DNA of 40,974 bases from positions 1 through 40,974 of the forward strand of contig JBFWML010000017.1 of the NCBI GenBank assembly GCA_050251635.1. Direction: 5' to 3'. Positions 24,906 through 32,971 of the stretch are shown here, piece after piece. Every line of letters begins with the position of its first letter. Position 1 is the first letter of the stretch. The DNA comes from JBFWML01 sp050251635 (lineage in GTDB: Bacteria > Campylobacterota > Campylobacteria > Campylobacterales > SZUA-545). The translations under genes were made by a program, and so were the position numbers. Below the pieces are notes generated by a model. It had not been told where the DNA came from, ran no database searches, and worked only from the letters and a program-made list of their open reading frames with translations.

Positions 24906-27827
24906 ATGTATCGATCGCTCGCACTGTTTTTGTGGCTGGCGGCGTTTGGTTTTTCAAACGCCCTTGAGCCGGTCAGCATTCAGCTTAAGTGGTATCATCA
25001 AGCGCAGTTTGCGGGCTATTACGCCGCCAAAGAGCAGGGATTTTACGCCCAAGAGGGGCTGGATGTCACCCTGCACGAACGCACGCAGGGGGTGGACAAC
25101 GTCCGCCGCGTGCTGGAGGGCCACGCCGATTACGCCGTGACGGACGCTTCGCTGATTTTGCGCTTTGTGCAGGGCGATCCGGTGGTGATGGTCGCGCCGG
25201 TTTTTCAGTATTCGCCGCTGGTGTTTCTGACGCTGGAGCAGTCCAGGCTGAACACCCCCGCCGATCTGGCGGGCAAACGGGTGATGATGTACAAGGACGG
25301 GCTGGAGGGCATTTCGCTTCTTCTGATGCTCAAAATGGAGAAGGTGGATATTGGCAGCCTGCAAATACAGCCGCCCAGCTTCGATATTGCCGATCTCGCC
25401 GAAGGCCGCACCGACGCCTTTTTCGCCTACACCACCAACGAACCCTATCTGCTCAAAGAACTCGGCATCCAAGGGCAGACGATCGACCCGAAAACCTACG
25501 GCATCAGCTTCTATGAGGATATTCTCTTCACCTCCCGGTCCGAAGCGATCGAACGGCCCGATCGGGTAGAAAAGATCCGCCGCGCCACCCTGCGCGGCTG
25601 GCAGTGGGCGCTGGACAACCCCGAAGAGACGATCGAAATCATCAAAACGCGCTACGGCTGCAAAAAAAGCCGCGACGCGCTGCGTTACGAGCTGGCCGAA
25701 ATCCGCAAACTCATCCGGCCCGAAATCTTCGCCATCGGGCAGATCAACCACAACAAACTCAACGCCATCGCCGAAAATATGGCCGAGCTGGGACTCATTG
25801 AAGCCGACTTTTCGCTCAGCGGTCTGGTGTTTGAACCCAGCCGCGCCGCCTTGGAGCTGAGCGACGAAGAGCGGGCCTTTTTGGCCGCCCATCCGGTGAT
25901 CCGCATGGGCAACGACATCGCCTGGCCGCCCTTTGATTTTGTGGATGCCGAAGGGCGCCATCAGGGACTGGCGGCGGATTATATGAAGCTCATCGCCCAG
26001 CGGCTGGGCGTCCGCTTCGATCACGTCAAAGATCTCGACTGGGCCTCGGTTATCGACGGGGCCAAAAACCGCACGCTGGATATTTTTGCCTGCGCCGTCG
26101 CCACGCCGCAACGGCAGGTGTATATGGATTTTTCCACGCCGTACCTCTCCTTTCCCATGGTGATCGCCACGGGCGATCAGGTGGCCTATCTGCGGGGGCC
26201 GGATGATTTGGAGGGCCGCGCGGTGGGGGTGGTCAAGGAGTACGCCTCCCACGATATGCTGCGGCTGCACTATCCGCAGCTTTCGGTCGTCACCTTCGAC
26301 TCGGTCGGCGCGGGGCTTGAGGCGCTCTCTCAGGGCCGCATCTACGCCTTTGTGGACAATCTGGGCACCATCAGCCACGAAATCAAGCAGCTGGGACTGG
26401 CCAATCTGAAAATCACCGGGGAGTTTCCCCACCGCTACGAGCTGGCCATCGGCGTACGCAAGGATTGGCCGCTTTTAAGCTCGGCCATGCAAAAGGCGCT
26501 TGATTCCATCACCCCCGCCGAGCGCGACGCCATCTACCACCGCTGGATCGCCCTGCGCTATCAGCACGAGATGGACTACACGCTGCTGTGGCAGGTGCTG
26601 GGCGGAGCCGGAGCGCTGATACTGATCTTTTTGTGGTGGAACCGCACGCTGCAAACGCAGGTGCGAAAACGGCGGGAGGCCGAAGCGCGTTTTCGCGGGC
26701 TGGCCGAATCGACCTTTGAGGCGATCGGCATTCACCGGGGCGGAAAGATTCTGGAGGTCAATCAAGCCGTCACCGAGGTTTTCGGCTACAGCCGGGCCGA
26801 GCTGCTCAAGATGCGCCCGACCGATCTGTTCACTCAGGCGGGCGCGCAAACGGTGGCGCAAAAGATCGCCCAAGGGGCCGAAGGGCGCTACGAAGCCGAA
26901 GCCCGGCACAAGGACGGTCACGCCTTTTTTGTGGAGATCCGCGCGCGGATGGTGCCCTTTTTGGGCGCAATGGCGCGGGTGACTTCCATCCGGGACATCA
27001 CCGAGCAAAAGCGGGCCGAAGCGGCGCTGCGGGAGGCTAAAGCCATCACCGATCAGGCCAACGAGGCGCTGCAAAAGCGGGTTGAAGAGGAGCTGCAAAA
27101 GCGCCGGGGGCAGGAGCAGATGCTGATTCAGCAGTCCAAAATGGCGGCCATGGGCGAGATGATCGCCGCCATCGCCCACCAGTGGAAGCAACCGCTCACC
27201 GCGCTCTCGCTGGTGATGCAAGACCTCGAAGACGCGCAGGAGTCGGGAACGCTTGACGGCGGCTATCTGCACAGCTCGATACAAAACGGGCTGCGGCAGA
27301 TTGGCTTTATGAGTCAGACGGTGGACGATTTTAGAAACTTTTTGCGCCCCTCCAGGGAGAAAATCCTCTTTGACGCCGCCGTGGAGGCCGCAGAGGTGGC
27401 GCGGCTCTTTGGGCGGCAGTTCGAGCGGCAGGGCGTAGCGCTGAACGTTCAGGCCGATCCCCGCGCCCGCACGCAGGTTTTGGGCTATCCGGGGGAGTTT
27501 AAGCAGGTGCTTTTAAACCTGATCAGCAACGCCCGCGACGCCATCCGCGCACGTAACGAAGGCGGTCATGTGACCCTGCGCATCGACGAAGCGGAAGGCC
27601 GCACCCGCATCCGCGTCGAGGATGACGGCGGCGGGATCGACGCGCAAACGATGGCGACGCTCTTTACCCCCTACCACACCACCAAGGGCGAATCGGGCAC
27701 GGGGATCGGCCTGTATCTTTCGCGCACCATTATCGAAGGCTCGATGGACGGAACCATCCATGCCAACAACCACGAAAAGGGGGCGTGTTTTACCATTTTG
27801 CTACCCAAACCCAAGGAGACGCCATGA
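24906..27827 (+). CDS. Sensor kinase with two binding-protein domains: NMT1, SBP3, PAS, HisKA, HATPase
   Basis: A protein of 973 residues. A signal peptide (1-19) is followed by an NMT1/THI5-like binding domain (about 21-300, opening SIQLKWYHQAQFAGYYAA). A family 3 amino-acid-type binding domain follows (about 330-550, with RMGNDIAWPPFDF and FACAVATPQRQVYMDFS). One transmembrane helix lies at about 559-578, then PAS (595-700), coiled coil, phosphoacceptor H758 in IAHQWKQPL, and an ATPase domain with NLISNARDAI and GTGIGLYLS. Two different ligand classes could thus be read by one kinase. The NMT1 fold binds hydroxymethylpyrimidine-like or other small organic molecules; the true ligand is unknown. 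The stop overlaps the nitroreductase start (ATGA). No response regulator is adjacent. Confidence 0.92.
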   Translation: MYRSLALFLWLAAFGFSNALEPVSIQLKWYHQAQFAGYYAAKEQGFYAQEGLDVTLHERTQGVDNVRRVLEGHADYAVTDASLILRFVQGDPVVMVAPVFQYSPLVFLTLEQSRLNTPADLAGKRVMMYKDGLEGISLLLMLKMEKVDIGSLQIQPPSFDIADLAEGRTDAFFAYTTNEPYLLKELGIQGQTIDPKTYGISFYEDILFTSRSEAIERPDRVEKIRRATLRGWQWALDNPEETIEIIKTRYGCKKSRDALRYELAEIRKLIRPEIFAIGQINHNKLNAIAENMAELGLIEADFSLSGLVFEPSRAALELSDEERAFLAAHPVIRMGNDIAWPPFDFVDAEGRHQGLAADYMKLIAQRLGVRFDHVKDLDWASVIDGAKNRTLDIFACAVATPQRQVYMDFSTPYLSFPMVIATGDQVAYLRGPDDLEGRAVGVVKEYASHDMLRLHYPQLSVVTFDSVGAGLEALSQGRIYAFVDNLGTISHEIKQLGLANLKITGEFPHRYELAIGVRKDWPLLSSAMQKALDSITPAERDAIYHRWIALRYQHEMDYTLLWQVLGGAGALILIFLWWNRTLQTQVRKRREAEARFRGLAESTFEAIGIHRGGKILEVNQAVTEVFGYSRAELLKMRPTDLFTQAGAQTVAQKIAQGAEGRYEAEARHKDGHAFFVEIRARMVPFLGAMARVTSIRDITEQKRAEAALREAKAITDQANEALQKRVEEELQKRRGQEQMLIQQSKMAAMGEMIAAIAHQWKQPLTALSLVMQDLEDAQESGTLDGGYLHSSIQNGLRQIGFMSQTVDDFRNFLRPSREKILFDAAVEAAEVARLFGRQFERQGVALNVQADPRARTQVLGYPGEFKQVLLNLISNARDAIRARNEGGHVTLRIDEAEGRTRIRVEDDGGGIDAQTMATLFTPYHTTKGESGTGIGLYLSRTIIEGSMDGTIHANNHEKGACFTILLPKPKETP

Positions 27828-28534
27828 CCCCCGATACCGCAAAAGAGGCGCTTTTAAACGCCCACCGCTTCCGCCACGCCTGCAAACTCTTTGACGAAAA
27901 CAAAAAGATTTCAGAGGACGATCTGGCCTTTGTTTTAGAAACCGCGCGGCTGAGCCCCACCTCCTTTGGGATGCAGGGCTGCAAGCTGCACGTGGTGACC
28001 GATCCGGCCCTCAAAGCGGCCATCAAAAAGGCGTGCTGGAACCAGCCGCAGGTGGATAGCTGCAGCCACCTGATTGTGCTCACCACCCGCACGAAGGATT
28101 TAGAACCGGGCAGCGACTGGGTCAAATCCCGCTTTGCCGATCGGGGTATGGGCGCCGATGCGCAAGCGGCCTACTACGACAAATACGCCTCATTCCACGC
28201 CGATCTTAAAAGCCGGATCGAAGGGTTTATGACCCGCAGCATGGTCGGCTTTTTTTACCGCCTCTTTCACAAAAACCGCACCGCCAAGGACCTCTACCAA
28301 TGGGGGGCGCGCCAATGCTACATTGTGCTGGGCAATATCATGACCGCCGCAGCAGCAATCGGGATCGATAGCTGTCCGCTGGAGGGCATGGATAAAAACG
28401 GCGTGGAAAAGGCGCTGAATTTAGATACGCTGCACGAAGAGGTTGCGGTGCTGTGCGCCTTGGGCTACCGCGTCAACGCCCAGCCGGAAAAAAAGCGGCT
28501 GCCGATCGAGACGATGACGGTTTTTCACCACTAA
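27824..28534 (+). CDS. Nitroreductase-family flavoprotein
   Basis: An FMN-dependent NAD(P)H oxidoreductase of 236 residues (NfsB/YodC-like). The start MTPDTAKEALLNAHRFRHA and the flavin-site stretch ARLSPTSFGMQGCKLHV are typical. An IDSCPLEGMD motif lies near the second flavin contact. I chose the ATG at 27824, preceded by CCAAGGAGACGCC; it overlaps the kinase stop by four bases, so it is translated with the sensor. Substrates in this family range from quinones to nitro compounds, and the real substrate is unknown. Confidence 0.9.
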   Translation: MTPDTAKEALLNAHRFRHACKLFDENKKISEDDLAFVLETARLSPTSFGMQGCKLHVVTDPALKAAIKKACWNQPQVDSCSHLIVLTTRTKDLEPGSDWVKSRFADRGMGADAQAAYYDKYASFHADLKSRIEGFMTRSMVGFFYRLFHKNRTAKDLYQWGARQCYIVLGNIMTAAAAIGIDSCPLEGMDKNGVEKALNLDTLHEEVAVLCALGYRVNAQPEKKRLPIETMTVFHH

Positions 28535-28553
28535 CCAAATAAAGGCGGGGGGC

Positions 28554-29516
28554 GTGATAAAGACACGACTGGGGGCAATCGTGTTGCTGGCGGGGTTGCT
28601 GCTGGGCGGATGCGATCGGGGAGCGCCGCCGCCGCTTCGGGTGGCCACCAATGTTTGGCCCGGTTACGAACCGCTTTATCTGGCGCGGACGGCGGGCTAT
28701 TTTGAAAAAAGCGCGGTGGAGCTGGTGGAGTACCCTAGCGCGTCGGAGGTGATGCGCGCCTACGAAAACGCGCTGGTGGACGCGGCGGGCATTACGCTGG
28801 ACGAGGCGTTGCTGCTGGCTGCCGCGCGGCCGGACTTTACGATCGTGGCGGTGATGGACTACTCAAACGGGGCCGACGCCATTTTGGCCCGCCCGCCCGC
28901 TAGGGATCTCAGCGCCCTTAAGGGCCGCACGATCGGGCTGGAAAATACCGCTTTAGGCTCGTTTTTTCTCAGCCGCGCGCTGCAAATTGCCGGGATCGAT
29001 CCCGCTTCGGTGACGCTGGTTCCCATGCTGGTGGACGAACACGAACGCGCCTACAAAAGCGGCCGGATCGATGCGGTCGTCACCTTTGAGCCGGTGCGCA
29101 CGCTGCTGCTCAAAGAAGGCGCGGTGCAGGTGTTTGACAGCTCGCAAATTCCCGGCGAGATTGTCGATGTGCTGATGGTGCGCACCCGCGCGCTGCAGGA
29201 AAACCCGCAGGCCGTCAAGGCGCTGATTGCGGGCTGGTTTGGGGCGCTGGAATATATGCAGAAAAAACCTAGCGAAGCCCATGAATTGATGTCCGCCCGG
29301 CTGGGCATCGCCCCGCAGGAAGCGGCAGCGGCCTACGAAGGACTGACTCCGCCCACGCAGGAGGAGAACATCCGCGCGCTCTTTGGCCCCGAAGCCGGAC
29401 TCAAAGCCGTGGCGGCGCAGATGCAAACAAAGCTGATCGAAGCGGGTATTTTGGAGCGCACCGTCAATCTCAACCGCCTCTTTCCGCCCGATTCGCTCAA
29501 AAAGCTCTACCCGTGA
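28554..29516 (+). CDS. NMT1/TauA-like solute-binding lipoprotein
   Basis: A periplasmic binding protein of 320 residues of the NrtA/SsuA/TauA/ThiY kind. The lipoprotein signal ends LLLGGC with C20 as the lipid site. The mature part opens RVATNVWPGYEPLYLA, and the characteristic RIDAVVTFEP is present. The GTG at 28554 follows AAAGGCGGGG. There is no permease or ATPase beside it; the next gene is a histidine kinase that overlaps by four bases (GTGA). Known ligands of the family are sulfonates, nitrate, bicarbonate and pyrimidines; none can be chosen here. Confidence 0.9.
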   Translation: MIKTRLGAIVLLAGLLLGGCDRGAPPPLRVATNVWPGYEPLYLARTAGYFEKSAVELVEYPSASEVMRAYENALVDAAGITLDEALLLAAARPDFTIVAVMDYSNGADAILARPPARDLSALKGRTIGLENTALGSFFLSRALQIAGIDPASVTLVPMLVDEHERAYKSGRIDAVVTFEPVRTLLLKEGAVQVFDSSQIPGEIVDVLMVRTRALQENPQAVKALIAGWFGALEYMQKKPSEAHELMSARLGIAPQEAAAAYEGLTPPTQEENIRALFGPEAGLKAVAAQMQTKLIEAGILERTVNLNRLFPPDSLKKLYP

Positions 29517-31420
29517 ACGCCCTGCTGCAACGCTTTTCGCTGCGCCTGCTCGTTGCGGCGAGCTTGGCTATCTACACGCTGATTTTGGCGGGGGATACGG
29601 TTTTGCTCGAACTGCCCGCCGCCGCTAGGCAGCTTGAAACGCGCACCGCGCAGGAGCTGGCCGATCGGATGACGCGGATGCAGGGCACGCTTAACCGCCT
29701 GATACGCACCCACAACACCGAAGGGATCCGCCAAGAGATCTCCTTTCTGGCCAGCCACCGGGGGATGGAGCTGGTGCTGCTGCTGGATGAGAACTATCAG
29801 GTGATCGCCTCCAGCCGCTACGTCCTGCAGCGGGTTTTCACCCCGCAGGTGCTGCCCGATTCGGCTTGGGAATTGATCAAGCAGGCTTCGAGCGAACACC
29901 GGGGGTTAACGCGCACGCTGGCCTCCGAACGTATTGTCGAAGCGGCCTTTCCCGTCTGGCTCGAAGGGGAGGGCCAGTTGCGCAACAAACGGCTGGGCAC
30001 GCTGCTGGTGATTCAGAACTTTTCCGAAGCCTACGAAGCGCTCCGATCGCAACTGCTCTTGCGCTTAGGGGTGATAACGGCTCTTTTGGCGGCGGTCACG
30101 GCCTTTTTGTGGTGGCTCTTTTCCGGCGCTCTGACCCGCCCGGTGCGCGAACTCATCGAGGCGGCCAAGGCGATCGAACGCGGGGCGGGCAATATCCGCG
30201 TGGCCGTTTCGGGCAGCCGGGAGACGGCGGCGCTGGGCGAAGCCTTTAACGCCATGGCCTCCGCCGTTTTGACCGGGCGCAACTATCTGCGCCAGCTGCT
30301 CGATTCCCAGCCTAATATCGTGGTGATCAACGACGGCCAAAAGCTGATCGACACCAACCGCGCCTTTTTCCGGTTTTTTAGCGAGTATGCCGATCTGGGC
30401 GCCTTCCGCCGGGAACACGAGTGCGTTTGCGAGCTGTTTGAACCCACCGATCGGCCCGGCTTTTTGCAACCCGACCCCGACAAACGCAAGTGGATCAATA
30501 CCCTCAAAAGCCAGCCCGATCGGCTGCACAAGGCGCTCTTTATGCGCGATGGCGCGGAGCGGATCTTTTCGGTTCACCTCGAACAAGTCCCCATCGACGG
30601 CGGCACGCACAATATTGTCACCTTCGTGGAGATTACCGAGCAGGAAAACTACCAACGCCTGCTCGAAAGCCGCATCGCCTCCGAGGTGGAAAAACGGCGC
30701 GAACAAGAACGCCAGCTTTTGCAGCAGGCCAAGATTGCCCAGATGGGCGAAATGCTCACCGGGATTGCCCACCACTGGCGTCAACCCTTAAATCTGGTGG
30801 CGCTCAACATCCAGGACGTCTTGGATGCCTACGATCACGGTGAGTTAAACCGCGAATATCTGGAAAAAAGCATCCAAAGTTCGATGACGGCGCTGGAGAA
30901 GATGTCGGCCACGATCAACAACTTCCGCGAGCTGGCCGCCAGCACGCCGCACAAAACCCGCTTTCAGCCCGCCGAGGCGCTGCAAAAGACGATCGACTTT
31001 CTCAAGGCGGGGCTGGAGAGCCACTTTATTACGCTGCAAAGCGATCTGGATGCGGAGTGCGAGCTTTACGGCGACGCGGCCTTGCTGGAACAGAGCATCC
31101 ACAACCTGATTCTCAACGCCCAAGAGGCGCTGGTTGAGCGCAAAAGCGCGCGGCGGGTGATTACGCTGCGGCTGAAGCGGCTTGCCGAGCACGGCTGCGT
31201 GGAGATTGTGGTGGAAGATACCGCCGGCGGCATCGATCCAGCGGTTTTACCCCGAATTTTCGACCCCTTCTTTACCACCAAGGAGACCGCCACCAAAACC
31301 GGAACCGGGCTTTACTTTGCCAAACGGTTTATCGAAGAGGAGTTTGGCGGAACCCTGCAGGCCGAAAACACCCCCGAAGGGGCGCGCTTTAGCGTGGTCC
31401 TACCCGAACACAAAGGATAA
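29513..31420 (+). CDS. Membrane sensor histidine kinase (HAMP-PAS) of a three-gene binding-protein system
   Basis: A protein of 635 residues: transmembrane helix about 10-32, periplasmic sensor to about 180, helix 183-205, HAMP 205-258 and a PAS-like domain about 262-378. The phosphoacceptor is H420 in GIAHHWRQPLN, and the ATPase domain includes NLILNAQEAL, DTAGGID and GTGLYFAKRF. Translation starts at the GTG at 29513 inside the end of the binding-protein gene. A receiver protein starts three bases after its stop. The three genes form binding protein, kinase and regulator, which I infer to be one signalling pathway. Confidence 0.92.
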   Translation: MNALLQRFSLRLLVAASLAIYTLILAGDTVLLELPAAARQLETRTAQELADRMTRMQGTLNRLIRTHNTEGIRQEISFLASHRGMELVLLLDENYQVIASSRYVLQRVFTPQVLPDSAWELIKQASSEHRGLTRTLASERIVEAAFPVWLEGEGQLRNKRLGTLLVIQNFSEAYEALRSQLLLRLGVITALLAAVTAFLWWLFSGALTRPVRELIEAAKAIERGAGNIRVAVSGSRETAALGEAFNAMASAVLTGRNYLRQLLDSQPNIVVINDGQKLIDTNRAFFRFFSEYADLGAFRREHECVCELFEPTDRPGFLQPDPDKRKWINTLKSQPDRLHKALFMRDGAERIFSVHLEQVPIDGGTHNIVTFVEITEQENYQRLLESRIASEVEKRREQERQLLQQAKIAQMGEMLTGIAHHWRQPLNLVALNIQDVLDAYDHGELNREYLEKSIQSSMTALEKMSATINNFRELAASTPHKTRFQPAEALQKTIDFLKAGLESHFITLQSDLDAECELYGDAALLEQSIHNLILNAQEALVERKSARRVITLRLKRLAEHGCVEIVVEDTAGGIDPAVLPRIFDPFFTTKETATKTGTGLYFAKRFIEEEFGGTLQAENTPEGARFSVVLPEHKG

Positions 31421-31422
31421 GC

Positions 31423-31821
31423 ATGGAACAAAGACCTCTGGAAGAAAAGCTCAAAAAACTGACCATCGTTTACGTGGAGGACGAAGAGAGCGTGCGCGAG
31501 CGCGTGGCGGCCACGCTGCGCCGCCGGGTGGGGACGCTCTATGTGGCGGCCAACGGCGAGGAGGGATTGGCGCTGATTAAAACCCACCAACCCCACATGG
31601 TCATTACCGATCTGGAAATGCCGGTGATGACGGGCATGGAGATGATCCGTCAGGCCAAGGCGCATCTGGAAAACCTGTGCGACGTGCCGGTGATTGTCGT
31701 CACCGCCTATCAGGACGACGAACACTTCACCGAGCTGGCCAACCTGTATGTGTACAAACCCATTCACCTAGACGAGCTGATCGACTCGATGATTAAGCTG
31801 ATGTTCGAGTGTGAAATCTAG
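31423..31821 (+). CDS. Single-domain response regulator
   Basis: A receiver domain only, 132 residues, with no DNA-binding or enzymatic output. The acidic pair is E19/D20 in YVEDEE, the phosphorylated residue is D63 in VITDLEMP, the switch threonine is T94 in VVTAYQ, and the lysine is K112 in YKPI. It lies directly after the kinase and is its likely partner. As a CheY-like protein it would act through protein contact. The next gene converges, with a three-base gap. Confidence 0.93.
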   Translation: MEQRPLEEKLKKLTIVYVEDEESVRERVAATLRRRVGTLYVAANGEEGLALIKTHQPHMVITDLEMPVMTGMEMIRQAKAHLENLCDVPVIVVTAYQDDEHFTELANLYVYKPIHLDELIDSMIKLMFECEI

Positions 31822-31824
31822 CCG

Positions 31825-32301
31825 TTAGGGCTCAAGAGAATCGGGCACGCGGCCCGAAACGCCGCCGCCCTGGCCCGTGGGGCCGACGCGCAGGTCGTAG
31901 TATTCGATGCTGATATGTTTGGGCGGGTTGTGCATACTGGCGATAAAGGCGGCGTCCATCAGCGCGGCCCCCTGCTCGCTGTTTAACCTGTATTGGCCGC
32001 CCGCCAGAGCGAAGGCCAAACCCATCAGCTCCAGCGCGCCCTCTTGGCGCATGGGGCCGATCAGTTCGCGAACCTCGCCGTGGGGCAGCTCCTCGCCGGT
32101 TCGGGTATCGTAAAAGACAACGCCCAGATGCTCCGGCGGAATGCGCATATTGGCCGTAAAGGCCAGACTGAAAATCTGCCGGACGTCCTCGCTTTGCAAG
32201 GATGCACCCTCCCCAATCAGGACTTTGGCGGGGTCTAGCGCGCCCGGCTGGGCGTTCAACGCCACCCACGCGAACGCAACCCCCATCACTGCTTTTAGCA
32301 T
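31825..32301 (-). CDS. Exported protein with an internal 33-residue duplication
   Basis: A 158-residue protein of unknown function. A signal peptide (about 1-17, cleavage after LNA) is followed by two copies of a 33-residue unit at 37-69 and 108-140. They match at 13 positions without gaps and share the pattern SE, AFxAxM, PPxH, YDxRxG. The likely product is a small periplasmic protein with two similar subdomains. I chose the ATG at 32301, which follows AAGGAGGGACG, rather than an in-frame start 36 bases upstream. Start codon and ribosome site lie within an inverted repeat. Confidence 0.7.
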   Translation of the reverse strand: MLKAVMGVAFAWVALNAQPGALDPAKVLIGEGASLQSEDVRQIFSLAFTANMRIPPEHLGVVFYDTRTGEELPHGEVRELIGPMRQEGALELMGLAFALAGGQYRLNSEQGAALMDAAFIASMHNPPKHISIEYYDLRVGPTGQGGGVSGRVPDSLEP

Positions 32302-32331
32302 CGTCCCTCCTTGGGTAAAGGGACGATTATA
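32300..32331 (-). promoter_or_regulatory. -10 box plus 8-bp inverted repeat over the ribosome-binding site
   Basis: The arms ATCGTCCC (32300-32307) and GGGACGAT (32320-32327) are perfectly complementary around a 12-base loop. On the minus strand the 3' arm contains the end of the ribosome site and the start of the ATG at 32301. A perfect TATAAT (32326-32331, minus) abuts the other arm. If RNA starts at the usual distance from that box, near 32319, the upstream arm would not be in the transcript and the repeat may act as a DNA operator. If RNA starts further upstream, it would form a hairpin hiding the start. Confidence 0.45.
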
Positions 32332-32337
32332 ACCCAT

Positions 32338-32874
32338 CTACCTAACGCCCCCGGTTTTAAAGGCATCGACGGCGCACCGGATGCGGCCGGGCAGATCGGC
32401 GGCTTTGGGGTCAAGATAGTCGATCTGGAAGCGGTAAACCTCCTGCTTGTCCTGCTTAAACGATACCAGCAGATACCCCGAAAAGGGGTTTTTGGGCGGG
32501 TTTTTCTTGGCGGGGTCAAGCTGATCGTTTTCGATCAGGCGGTAGTCGATCGTCAGCGGCGAATCGCCGGGTTTGGGATCGATGCCGATCGCCTGCGCAA
32601 AAAGCGCATCGATCGCCTCAATGCTCAGCGCGCCCTCTAGATCGCTTTTCATATAGCGCGCGTACTCCTGGCGGCCCTTAAGGGCATAGTTGCCCTCCGC
32701 CAGACGGTCCAATGCCCCTTGGATCAGCGGCGCGTTGTCCCGCCAGCGGTCAAAACAGACCACCTCTTTCTGGCAGGGCAAACGGGTGTCCTTTTCGCCG
32801 CTCGTCAAACCAATGGCCGCGATCGCGATCGCCGCGCCTATCCAGAACCCCCATTTTTTCAGCATTGTTTTCAT
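32338..32874 (-). CDS. Small membrane-anchored or exported protein of unknown function
   Basis: A 178-residue protein with a hydrophobic N-terminal segment (about 8-23), then a soluble domain with C34 and C40 as a possible disulfide pair and another cysteine near residue 167. A central Pro/Lys-rich stretch, LDPAKKNPPKNPF, precedes a beta-rich end. I recognise no family. I chose the ATG at 32874, preceded by AAAAAGGGGCGACA; the frame stays open far upstream, but that part runs antisense to plsC. It lies 36 bases before the duplicated-motif gene in the same direction, so the two exported proteins may be linked. Confidence 0.65.
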   Translation of the reverse strand: MKTMLKKWGFWIGAAIAIAAIGLTSGEKDTRLPCQKEVVCFDRWRDNAPLIQGALDRLAEGNYALKGRQEYARYMKSDLEGALSIEAIDALFAQAIGIDPKPGDSPLTIDYRLIENDQLDPAKKNPPKNPFSGYLLVSFKQDKQEVYRFQIDYLDPKAADLPGRIRCAVDAFKTGGVR

Positions 32875-32888
32875 TGTCGCCCCTTTTT

Positions 32889-32902
32889 TGAACATTTGTT
32901 CA
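32889..32902. promoter_or_regulatory. Palindrome TGAACATTTGTTCA between divergent genes
   Basis: Six-base arms around TT, lying between the exported-protein gene (minus) and plsC (plus). The core GAAC-N4-GTTC has the form of the Bacillus LexA (DinR) box, although Campylobacterota generally lack LexA. Its position suits an operator for either gene. The factor is unknown. Confidence 0.4.
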
Positions 32903-32936
32903 TAATACCATCTTTTTGGCTTGATGGCAAAACCGC

Positions 32937-32942
32937 TATACT
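32937..32942 (+). promoter_or_regulatory. Candidate -10 box (TATACT) for plsC
   Basis: TATACT lies 29 bases before the ATG at 32972. The -35 region is only T-rich, without a clear TTGACA. Confidence 0.35.
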
Positions 32943-32971
32943 CACGCCTTAATTCGCTCCTAGGTAAAAAG

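Noticed and set aside
24954..26432. Long open frame on the minus strand opposite the NMT1-SBP3 kinase
   Set aside because: It is antisense to a clearly recognisable multidomain protein; high GC favours such shadow frames and its translation shows no family motif.
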